Below, one piece after another: positions 1 through 6,133 of a stretch of DNA of 6,182 nt. How positions within the stretch are numbered: position 1 is the first letter of the stretch; each line of letters starts with the position of its first letter. A program made the position numbers and the translations under genes. The notes beneath the pieces are model-generated. The model saw only the letters and a list, made by a program, of their open reading frames with translations. It had not been told where the DNA came from and made no database searches. The DNA is from an uncultured Flavobacterium sp. (GTDB taxonomy: Bacteria > Bacteroidota > Bacteroidia > Flavobacteriales > Flavobacteriaceae), in assembly GCA_945957245.1 (NCBI GenBank), contig CAMFLD010000177.1, positions 1 through 6,182 on the forward strand, written 5' to 3'.

Positions 1-114
1 GTAAAATGCCTAGTTATAATACGTTATACAAAATAATCTCAAAAACATAACGTTCAAAAAACAACAAACATTTTATTTTCTAAACTTAATTCACTAAAAA
101 ACAATATGTTTTAT

Positions 115-144
115 TTTGATTTATAAGAAAAAAGTTTAGCTTTG
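115..144 (+). promoter_or_regulatory. Bacteroidota-type promoter (-33 TTTG, -7 TAGCTTTG)
   Basis: TTTG at 115-118 is followed after 18 bases by TAGCTTTG at 137-144. This fits the Flavobacterium/Bacteroides sigma-A consensus (-33 TTG or TTTG, -7 TAnnTTTG) exactly at every fixed position, with spacing in the usual range. Transcription would begin near 149-152, giving an untranslated leader of about 150 bases before the gene at 300. The promoter most likely drives 300-590 and 593-958 together. It is a motif match only; no transcript evidence is available. Confidence 0.55.
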
Positions 145-262
145 TTACAAGTCTAGTATTAATATTCGTCTCAAGAAAATTATATCATTCCTCTAATCCA
201 TTACAGTTGTATAAAACTGTGGATGATTTTAACTAAAAGCAAGTTAATTATTAAGCTAAACT
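133..262. repeat. 10-base inverted repeat, left arm on the -7 element
   Basis: AGTTTAGCTT (133-142) is the exact reverse complement of AAGCTAAACT (253-262). The left arm overlaps the -7 element (137-144), so it lies mostly upstream of the predicted transcription start and would act as DNA rather than as folded RNA. A repressor bridging the two arms is one possible meaning. In DNA this rich in A and T a 10-base match within a few hundred bases can arise by chance, so the repeat is real but its function is uncertain. Confidence 0.35.
196..224 (+). other. Bulged stem-loop in the 5' leader
   Basis: ACAGTT (203-208) pairs perfectly with AACTGT (215-220) around a six-base loop. The stem continues as ATCC (196-199) with GGAT (221-224) after a three-base bulge (200-202), giving ten base pairs in all. 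It falls inside the predicted untranslated leader, about 75 bases before the start codon at 300. It could be an RNA control element, a two-fold-symmetric operator (ACAGTT-N6-AACTGT), or a weak attenuator, because ATGATTTT follows. It matches no riboswitch family that I know. Confidence 0.4.
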
Positions 263-299
263 GAAAACAGAAAGATTTAACTACCAAAAACAAAAAATT

Positions 300-590
300 A
301 TGCCTACAGAACAAACAATCACGGAAACTTATTGGACGATTTGCTATAAAAAAGTTTGGAAATTAGATATTCCTTATCCTTGTAAAAAGGAAAGAACTGT
401 TACACAATATTGTTATAAATTTGATTGGTACTGGCATATGAAAATTTCTTTTATATGCTACTACAGAGGATGTGAAGCTGGAACTTTATATGCAAAATGG
501 GGGATTTGCAATAGTGTTTTTTGGTATTCCTATAATACAAATTATAATACTTGCACAACCGACAAGTTCAATCAAATTGGTACATGTTAA
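300..590 (+). CDS. Small Cys/Trp/Tyr-rich protein, unknown function
   Basis: The gene encodes 96 residues with eight cysteines (15, 28, 38, 53, 58, 70, 85 and the last residue, 96), six tryptophans (12, 20, 43, 45, 67, 75) and about twelve tyrosines. I recognise no family. There is no signal peptide, no membrane segment, no double-glycine leader and no CxxC pair, so a classical zinc finger or a standard class II bacteriocin precursor is unlikely. Coding is supported by mostly A/T third codon positions, an A-rich start context, the promoter upstream and the gene that begins two bases after its stop. Similar Cys and aromatic richness is seen in disulfide-rich toxins and some modified peptides, but that is analogy only. 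Alternatively it could be a spurious frame, although the tight linkage argues against that. Confidence 0.6.
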   Translation: MPTEQTITETYWTICYKKVWKLDIPYPCKKERTVTQYCYKFDWYWHMKISFICYYRGCEAGTLYAKWGICNSVFWYSYNTNYNTCTTDKFNQIGTC

Positions 591-592
591 AC

Positions 593-958
593 ATGGAAAT
601 AAAAGAAATAAGAGAAGTTAAAGAACTAACTGATAAGCTTGGGACAACCGTTACATTTAGTATTAATAGTTTAAGTGATGAAGAAAATAAAAAATGGGAA
701 ATCAAATTCAATAGCGTATTGAATGATTGCGGTTGTAATAGCGGAAAAAAATACTTGTTCTTCATTATGCCTTTTATACTATTATTGCTAATGTTAATTA
801 TTATATTTACTTCAATTTCTAAATTTCAAATCATACTTATATTTTTTTTATCAATCTTTTTAGTTGGTACTTTGGGAAAAATAAACGGTTTGAAAAACAG
901 GAAACAAATGCTAAAAGATACAATTGAGGAATTTTTTAAAATTAATATTATTAGTTAA
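593..958 (+). CDS. Small two-TM membrane protein with a Cys-Gly-Cys motif
   Basis: This 121-residue protein has a charged N-terminal region (1-45, mixed Lys and Glu), a Cys-Gly-Cys motif at 46-48 (NDCGCNSG) just before the membrane, two hydrophobic helices at about 53-73 and 78-95, and a basic then amphipathic tail (98-121). No known family is recognised. I chose the ATG at 593, two bases after the upstream stop codon (TAA, AC, ATG). A longer frame from the TTG at 551 or the ATG at 584 would overlap the upstream gene and adds residues that are simply that gene read in another frame. The linkage suggests co-transcription and perhaps translational coupling with the Cys-rich protein. A membrane partner, exporter helper or immunity protein for it would fit, but this is inference. 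Confidence 0.7.
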   Translation: MEIKEIREVKELTDKLGTTVTFSINSLSDEENKKWEIKFNSVLNDCGCNSGKKYLFFIMPFILLLLMLIIIFTSISKFQIILIFFLSIFLVGTLGKINGLKNRKQMLKDTIEEFFKINIIS

Positions 959-1101
959 AGAATTGCAATTTATTATGCTGACTTTCAGAACTGTAAATAA
1001 AACATAAAAACTATCTGAACCTAATTTCTTATCTCATTTTTTTTAACTTGCAGATATTGTATTCAGCACAAGAGTATTAGTCTATATTTTGTACACATCA
1101 T
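959..1101. other. Intergenic spacer, weak IR, no clear terminator
   Basis: This short spacer holds TTCAGA (984-989) and its reverse complement TCTGAA (1014-1019) around a 24-base loop, followed by a T-run at about 1037-1044. The stem is short and the T-run is distant, so I do not call a terminator. It is therefore open whether the gene at 1102 is transcribed together with the two small genes. Confidence 0.35.
1057..1091 (+). promoter_or_regulatory. Weak candidate promoter for the gene at 1102
   Basis: TTG at 1057-1059 lies 23 bases before TATATTTTG (1083-1091). The latter resembles the -7 consensus TAnnTTTG but has one extra T. The predicted start of transcription would leave only a few bases before the ATG at 1102. 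Such AT-rich matches are frequent by chance, so this is tentative. Confidence 0.2.
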
Positions 1102-1977
1102 ATGATTAAATGGCTAAATGACATTTTAGGAATTTCTAATGAAGTTTCTGTCCCTACATTAATTTCAATTATTGTCTTTGTATTAGGAGGAACAATTAAC
1201 TTTTTGTTCAATCAATTTAATGCTATGCATAAAAGAAAAGTTCATAGAAAAACCTTTTTAATGCTTATAAAATATATCATAACCGATATAAAAATTAAAG
1301 AAAGGAATGTAGAAAATTTAAAAAATCAAATTGAACTAACCTATGAAGAAGGATGGACATATACCCAAAAAACAATAAGTTATTTAGATACAATATTTGA
1401 ATTTGATTTCGAAGAAATGTTTTATTCCTTTGATAAAAAGTTTTTTTGGGATTCTTCAAAAAATGTAAAATACAAAGCCTTTCACAAAATATGGGAAATA
1501 CTTAGAGAATTAAAATTCTTTGAAACTCAAATTTCTGTACATCTGGACGATTTTACAAAAGGGTTTGATGAGAGACATGTAAAATATAATGAATCTATGG
1601 CAATTTCTAGAGATTATATTGTACAACAGGCGAACAATGTTCAATTTGAAAAATATCTAAAAGATAATCCCATTTTATTAAAATATCTTGAAGAAGAAAA
1701 AAATATTTGGCTCGCTTGGAATGATTTAGGAGAAATGAGATCGCATTATTATTATTCATACAATCATTTAGTTAGACCTTTACTTTTACTTAATCGAAAA
1801 TACCCTCATTTAAGTATAACCATAGATTATACTCGCTCATTATTAGATTGTGAAACTGCATACTATGAAATTAAGAATGCTGTTGAAACCTACAAAGGAA
1901 TATTCACAACTTATCATCAATTTTATAAAAACAGAAATCGATTACTGAAAAAATGTTTAGATATAATTCATAATTAA
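1102..1977 (+). CDS. Membrane-anchored protein of unknown function
   Basis: The gene encodes 291 residues. A single hydrophobic helix at about 17-38 is followed by a basic cluster (HKRKVHRK, 43-50), which by the positive-inside rule places the rest of the protein in the cytoplasm. Residues 50-291 are rich in Lys, Glu, Phe and Tyr and look mostly helical. Notable segments are acidic and aromatic (98-117, with FDFEEMFYSFDKKFFW) and a tyrosine run (216-220). I see no nucleotide-binding loop, nuclease motif or other catalytic signature and recognise no family. The ATG at 1102 is the first in frame and places the membrane helix near the N-terminus. The low GC matches the two small genes upstream and differs from the kinase gene downstream, which converges on it. 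One helix plus a cytosolic helical domain is seen in some defence effectors, but nothing here proves that role. Confidence 0.8.
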   Translation: MIKWLNDILGISNEVSVPTLISIIVFVLGGTINFLFNQFNAMHKRKVHRKTFLMLIKYIITDIKIKERNVENLKNQIELTYEEGWTYTQKTISYLDTIFEFDFEEMFYSFDKKFFWDSSKNVKYKAFHKIWEILRELKFFETQISVHLDDFTKGFDERHVKYNESMAISRDYIVQQANNVQFEKYLKDNPILLKYLEEEKNIWLAWNDLGEMRSHYYYSYNHLVRPLLLLNRKYPHLSITIDYTRSLLDCETAYYEIKNAVETYKGIFTTYHQFYKNRNRLLKKCLDIIHN

Positions 1978-2013
1978 GTCTATTCCTGACAGCTCGGATT
2001 TCCACTCTCAGAT

Positions 2014-4140
2014 TTATACTATCGGAATCCTAATAACCACCTTTGTTCCGCACACTTCGTCCTGTTCGTTTAAAATATCGGAATACGTAATAAGCTCTCT
2101 AAGTTGGGTTTTGGAATTCAGCAATTGCAAACGCTGTTCTATTAATTGCGTGGAGAATGAATTGTGTTGGGTTTGATTTTTAGCTTTAATTGCAGCCGAT
2201 TTTTCCCGACCAATTCCGTTATCAATGACGGTGCAGGTAATCTGGGTTTCCTCGGGGTCAATTTCAAAATGCACCTGAAGGTTCTTTGTGCCTTTTTTGT
2301 GCATCAATCCGTGCTTCAGGCTATTTTCTACAATAGGCTGAATGAGCATTGGCGGGATTTTGTGATAATCTTCATCAATGGACTCCGAAATGGAAATAGT
2401 ATAACTGAAATCGTTATTAAACCTTAGTTTTTCGAGTTCGAGGTATTTGGTCAGGATTTCTTTTTCATCTGCCACCGGAATTTGCTTTTTGCCCGAAACC
2501 TCAAGTATTTGGCGTGTTAAATACGTAAAGTTGTTAAGCTGTTCATTGGCCGCTAATTTATCGCCATACATAAACTGCATTTGGATGCTGTTGAGCGCAT
2601 TGAAAATAAAATGCGGATTCATTTGGCTCTTGAGTGCTTTGAGTTCGCTTTCGGTGACTTTCTTTTCGGCTTCGAGTAGTTTTTCGGCTTCGACTAATTT
2701 GTTTTGAAGCAGTTCGTTTTTCTTTCGTTCCTTAAATCGGGAAAACAAAATATAAGCCGTAGAAGTAACCGCCAGGAAAAATAAAAGTGCCAGATAGAGC
2801 ATAATCGTTTTTCGTTTGGATTCTAATTCGGCAATTTGGTTTTTTTGGTTTAAAGCTTTGATAGAGGCTTCCTTTTTCTCCGTTTCATAGTTGTAGGTAG
2901 CTTTCAGCGCTATGTCTTTGCTTTCATCAAAATAAATTTTCTCGCTTATATCTGAAGCAATCGATTGATAATAAAACGCTTTTTCATAATTTTTTTGGTT
3001 GGCATAAATCCGGCTCAGGATATCGGCCGCATTTTTCTGATCGGACGGATATTTGGTTTTTTGGGATAAGTTATAGCCAATTAAGCCGTATTCGAGGGCT
3101 TTTTCAGAATTGTTTTGGGCAAAATAAATCGCCGCTAATTTGATGGCCACTTTTGAATAATTAATATCGCTGTTGATTTTTTTAAACAGTTCCGCTGCTT
3201 TGATATAATGGGTTTTAGCCTGCTCGGGTTGGTGTTGTTTCAAATAAATATCGCCGTAGTTTTTATGTGAAGCTGCTATAAAATCAACATTGTCCATCTG
3301 CGAAGCTAACTTAAAAGCTTCCTTATTGAATTTTAATGCTTCTTCTATTTTGTTTGCATTTAAATTGGCTGCAGCCAGACTGTTCAATACTAAAACCAGC
3401 CTTTCTTTGTTGTTGGTTTTGCGGTTAATTGCTAAGCATTTTGTGTAATAGGCACTACTGGTTTTGAAATCTTTCTGATTGTCAAATATGCGTCCCAAAG
3501 CAAAATTGGTGCGTTCCAACCCTTCCGAATCGTTCAGTTGTTCAAATAATTTCAACGCCTGAAGATTGTATTTTATGGATAGTGAATTATTGCCCAAATT
3601 ATTGTAAACATATCCCAAATCAGTCAAAACATAGGCTATTCCCTGTTTGTTTTTAGACAACAGTGCAAACTGATATGCTCTTTTCATATAAACCAAAGTA
3701 CTGTCCATTTTACCCAGATAATCAAACGCTGTCCCGATATTTTGCAAAGCCAATGCACTGCCGTAATGATACTTTATGCCCGATGCTATCCTGTATGACT
3801 TTTTATAGAATTGTATGGCATTTTCAAAGGCTTCATGGTACAGTTGAAAAGCGCCTTCGTTGTTATAGGAAATCGACAAATATTTTGTGTACGTTTTTTT
3901 TAGGGTTTCATTTTTTTCGCTTTTAGATTTTTCAACTGCAATTTTATAAAGCTCCTGATTGTATTGTATCCAAATGTTTTGGTCATTTTCGGCTTCTATC
4001 AGTTCGTTTAAAAAATAACACCTAAGCGTATCCTGCTGCGGATGGTTTTTTAATTTTTGCAATAGAGAATTACTGCTCTGAGCAAAAAATGAATTGCCGG
4101 AAATCAAGAAAAAAAAGATACTGATTATCCGCAAATTCAT
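2014..4140 (-). CDS. TPR-containing sensor histidine kinase (LytS/YehU type)
   Basis: This 708-residue inner-membrane kinase pairs with the LytTR regulator encoded just upstream. It has a signal peptide (1-20, cleavage probably after FFA), about eight TPR-like helical repeats (roughly 87-398) expected in the periplasm, a short coiled coil (420-444), one membrane helix (446-466) and a cytoplasmic coiled coil (468-505). The His_kinase domain (PF06580 type) has phosphoacceptor His510 in QMNPHFIFNALNSIQ, an HATPase N-box with Asn606 (PMLIQPIVENSLKHG, 597-611) and a G1 box DNGIG (640-644). The second glycine box common in HATPases is not evident: 657-672 reads TQHNSFSTQLIEQRLQ. The start codon directly follows the regulator stop codon (TAA then ATG, no gap), which implies translational coupling. 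The TPRs probably sense a protein or peptide signal; the ligand is unknown. Confidence 0.93.
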   Translation of the reverse strand: MNLRIISIFFFLISGNSFFAQSSNSLLQKLKNHPQQDTLRCYFLNELIEAENDQNIWIQYNQELYKIAVEKSKSEKNETLKKTYTKYLSISYNNEGAFQLYHEAFENAIQFYKKSYRIASGIKYHYGSALALQNIGTAFDYLGKMDSTLVYMKRAYQFALLSKNKQGIAYVLTDLGYVYNNLGNNSLSIKYNLQALKLFEQLNDSEGLERTNFALGRIFDNQKDFKTSSAYYTKCLAINRKTNNKERLVLVLNSLAAANLNANKIEEALKFNKEAFKLASQMDNVDFIAASHKNYGDIYLKQHQPEQAKTHYIKAAELFKKINSDINYSKVAIKLAAIYFAQNNSEKALEYGLIGYNLSQKTKYPSDQKNAADILSRIYANQKNYEKAFYYQSIASDISEKIYFDESKDIALKATYNYETEKKEASIKALNQKNQIAELESKRKTIMLYLALLFFLAVTSTAYILFSRFKERKKNELLQNKLVEAEKLLEAEKKVTESELKALKSQMNPHFIFNALNSIQMQFMYGDKLAANEQLNNFTYLTRQILEVSGKKQIPVADEKEILTKYLELEKLRFNNDFSYTISISESIDEDYHKIPPMLIQPIVENSLKHGLMHKKGTKNLQVHFEIDPEETQITCTVIDNGIGREKSAAIKAKNQTQHNSFSTQLIEQRLQLLNSKTQLRELITYSDILNEQDEVCGTKVVIRIPIV

Positions 4141-4902
4141 TTATAGAATATTATTAAGCTGCATGAATTCTTCAAATTCCTCTTTCTTTTCCCTTGAAAT
4201 AGGCAACAATACTTTGTCATCATAAGTTACCGACAAACCCTCTTTTTTACTGTATTTTTTGATTTGCGATACGTTGATAAGATACGAACGGTGAATCCTG
4301 AAAAACCGTTTATCAGAAGATAATAAATCTTCAAAATGCTTTATCTTTTTTACGGTCAGGTCACTGCCGTTTTTGTGATGGATTAGGGTATAAGAACCAT
4401 CAGCTTCAAAATAAAGGATATCATTCAAATCCATAAAAACGATGCCATCTCCTATAAGGATTCCTATTTTCCTGATTCCCCTTTCGGATAAGTTTTCCTT
4501 AAGCACCATAATGTTATCCGAAGCATTATTTTTGCCCAAAAGTTTGTTTTCTACTTTTTCAATGGCTTCTTTGAGTTTGCTGATGCCTATTGGCTTCAAC
4601 AGGTAATCTGTGGCTGAAACCTCAAAAGCCTTGATGGCATATTCGGAATATGCGGTGCAGAAAATTGTTTCAAAAGTAGGTTTGTTAAAATAGTCAAATA
4701 AGGCAAAACCATTCTCATTAGGCATTTCAATATCCAGGAAAACCAAATCAACTTGGTTTTTATTGATGAGTTTTACCGCCGATTTTACGTCTTCTGCTTC
4801 TGCAATGATTTCAACAGACGGGCAGAATTCACCGATAAAATTGCTTAGTATCAAACGGGCATTTTCCTCGTCATCGACAATTATGGCCTTGATGGTTTTC
4901 AT
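4141..4902 (-). CDS. LytTR-family response regulator
   Basis: The gene encodes 253 residues, the usual length for a LytR/AlgR-type regulator. The receiver domain (about 4-120) has the acidic pair Asp10-Asp11, phosphoacceptor Asp57 in FLDIEMP, the conserved Thr83 in FCTAYSEYA and Lys103 in LLKP. A linker leads to a LytTR DNA-binding domain (about 143-247) with the typical FEADGSYT (165-172) and FFRIHRSYLINVSQI (200-214) segments. It should be phosphorylated by the adjacent TPR kinase and then bind promoter DNA. The genes it controls are not visible here. It is the first gene of a two-gene operon, lies just downstream of an intrinsic terminator, and so probably has its own promoter within about 4903-4980. 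No convincing -7/-33 pair is seen there: the closest is TATATTG on the minus strand, one base short of consensus. Confidence 0.95.
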   Translation of the reverse strand: MKTIKAIIVDDEENARLILSNFIGEFCPSVEIIAEAEDVKSAVKLINKNQVDLVFLDIEMPNENGFALFDYFNKPTFETIFCTAYSEYAIKAFEVSATDYLLKPIGISKLKEAIEKVENKLLGKNNASDNIMVLKENLSERGIRKIGILIGDGIVFMDLNDILYFEADGSYTLIHHKNGSDLTVKKIKHFEDLLSSDKRFFRIHRSYLINVSQIKKYSKKEGLSVTYDDKVLLPISREKKEEFEEFMQLNNIL

Positions 4903-4936
4903 TTTGAAATCATTTGGGAGACAATATACGCTTTTA

Positions 4937-4980
4937 AAAAGAAAAATCCGCCCAAACCTGTAATGCTCTGAGCGGTTTCC
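4937..4980 (-). terminator. Rho-independent terminator after the LamG/T9SS gene
   Basis: Read on the minus strand, CCGCTCA pairs with TGGGCGG (plus-strand positions 4969-4975 and 4948-4954) with a single G-T wobble and a 14-base loop. The tract ATTTTTCTTTTT follows (4936-4947). It starts about 28 bases beyond the stop codon of the LamG gene, so it ends that transcript and separates it from the regulator-kinase operon. The plus-strand side has no T-tract, so it is not bidirectional. Confidence 0.8.
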
Positions 4981-5003
4981 ACTAAAAAAATGCTACTTAT
5001 TAC

Positions 5004-6133
5004 TTACTTAATGACTAATTTTTGAACTGATACTGAGTTGTTTTGTCCTTTGACTTTAATCAGGTAAACTCCTTTTGAAAGATTTGAAACAACTATCTGT
5101 TTGCTGTCAGTTACCAAAACTTTCTGTCCTTGTAGCGAATAGATTTCTACAGATTCTAACACATCTTCCATTTCAATAGTGACCATATCAGAAGCCGGGT
5201 TTGGATAAATTAAAGCTTTTTGTTTTGGACTGATTTCCTGATTTGCCAAAGTGTTATTGTTAAACAAATTAACCACTTGAGCATCGGTAACTGCATAATT
5301 GTAGATTTTCAAATCATCGATAGCGCCATTGAAATATCCTGCAACGCCACTTTCCGTGAGTCCTAAGGTAAAAAGATCATTGTTGTTGGCCGTAAACCAG
5401 CTTCTTGCTGAAGTCCCTAACAGCGTCCCGTTTTTGTATATTTTAGAATTGGATCCGTCATATACAAATACAAAATGATTCCATTCTGTGCCATTCAAAT
5501 TTGTTATCGTATGGCTGGATGATGGCGCAAAATAATTCACCGAACCGCCATTAATATAAACTCCATTGAAGTTGCTGCTGCTTCCGTAACAATAAATGAA
5601 ATTGTAACCCAAGCCATTAAATGCATTAAGTTTTACCCAAAGCGAAACGGTTCTTGCTGTCGCTCCGTAAGGCAATCCGGTAATTGTTGCCGTGGTTCCT
5701 GTATTGTTGATGTTTAAAGCTCCATTTGCAACTCCGTGTCTGTCGGTAGTAAAGGAAGTACCCGAATTTGAGGAAAAGGGATTCGTTCCATAAATGTTGT
5801 TGTAGGTATTATCAAAAGTATATTCCGGAGAATAACTTCCATAATAAAAAGAGCCTACAGCCGAGCTTGTGGTTCCTGCTGAATTAGTTGCCTCAATCTG
5901 GTAAAAATAGACATTACCAAGCTGAAGTACTCCGCTTATATCAACACTTCCCGGAGTAGCAGCTCCTACAGGCGCACTAAATCCCGGTACTGAATAGGGC
6001 AAGTTATTGCTTGCCGAACCATATCGTACTAAAGAAGTTGTAGCGGCATTGTTGGGTGTTAGCGTATAGCTAATAACGCCATTATTAACGACTATATTGG
6101 AAATCGTCGGGACTGCCGGAACAGTATTAGTAG
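5004..6133 (-). CDS. Secreted LamG-domain protein with T9SS tail (5' partial)
   Basis: The visible part is 375 residues with no start. The frame stays open to the contig edge, and the TTG at 6000-6002 sits inside a fibronectin-III-like region, so it is an internal leucine rather than a start. Numbering from the first whole codon (6131), the order is: a fibronectin-III-like region (about 6-95, ending VYFYQIEATNSAGTTSSAVG); a LamG/concanavalin-like domain (about 103-290, with RTVSLWVKLN at 160-169, WNHFVFVYDG at 217-226 and FNGAIDDLKIYNYAVTDAQV at 267-286); and a type A T9SS C-terminal sorting domain (about 307-375, with IYPNPASD at 308-315 and GVYLIKVK at 354-361). It should be exported by Sec and then T9SS, to the surface or medium. 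Such proteins are often adhesins or glycan-acting enzymes, but the missing N-terminus hides any catalytic domain. An intrinsic terminator follows. Confidence 0.92.

Larger units (their letters stand above)
1..299. other. AT-rich non-coding leader region
   Basis: No gene is supported in this stretch. It is strongly AT-rich with frequent stops in all frames. It contains a Bacteroidota-type promoter, a bulged stem-loop, a 10-base inverted repeat and an 11-base palindrome centred at 249, which are listed separately or noted below. The last 20 or so bases before the start codon at 300 are almost entirely A with a few C and T, as is usual for Bacteroidota translation starts that lack a Shine-Dalgarno site. 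Confidence 0.7.

Noticed and set aside
21..53. Inverted repeat ACGTTAT / ATAACGT with a 19-base loop
   Set aside because: Only seven bases in very AT-rich DNA, with no T-tract or neighbouring gene end. Probably chance.
244..254. Palindrome TTAATTATTAA in the leader
   Set aside because: It is made only of A and T in AT-rich DNA, so it is expected by chance, although it lies next to the right arm of the inverted repeat.
551..592. N-terminal extension of the two-TM protein from the TTG at 551
   Set aside because: The extra 14 residues overlap the end of the Cys-rich gene in another frame. The ATG at 593, two bases after its stop, is the simpler start.
568..765. Minus-strand frame across 568-765
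   Set aside because: It is antisense to the small two-TM gene and to the junction with the Cys-rich gene, with no supporting signal.
1978..2013. Terminator between the convergent genes
   Set aside because: Only a four-base CTGA/TCAG pairing and no T-tract on either strand.
2164..3926. Open frames on the plus strand at 2164-2427, 2447-2707 and 3663-3926
   Set aside because: They lie antisense within the well-supported kinase gene and show no domain, start context or promoter of their own.
4903..4935. Promoter for the regulator at TATATTG on the minus strand
   Set aside because: It is one base short of TAnnTTTG, and the only TTTG at about the right distance (24 bases) lies within the terminator hairpin. 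Too weak to call.
4763..4963. Plus-strand frame across 4763-4963
   Set aside because: It is antisense to the receiver domain of the LytTR regulator and runs into the terminator.
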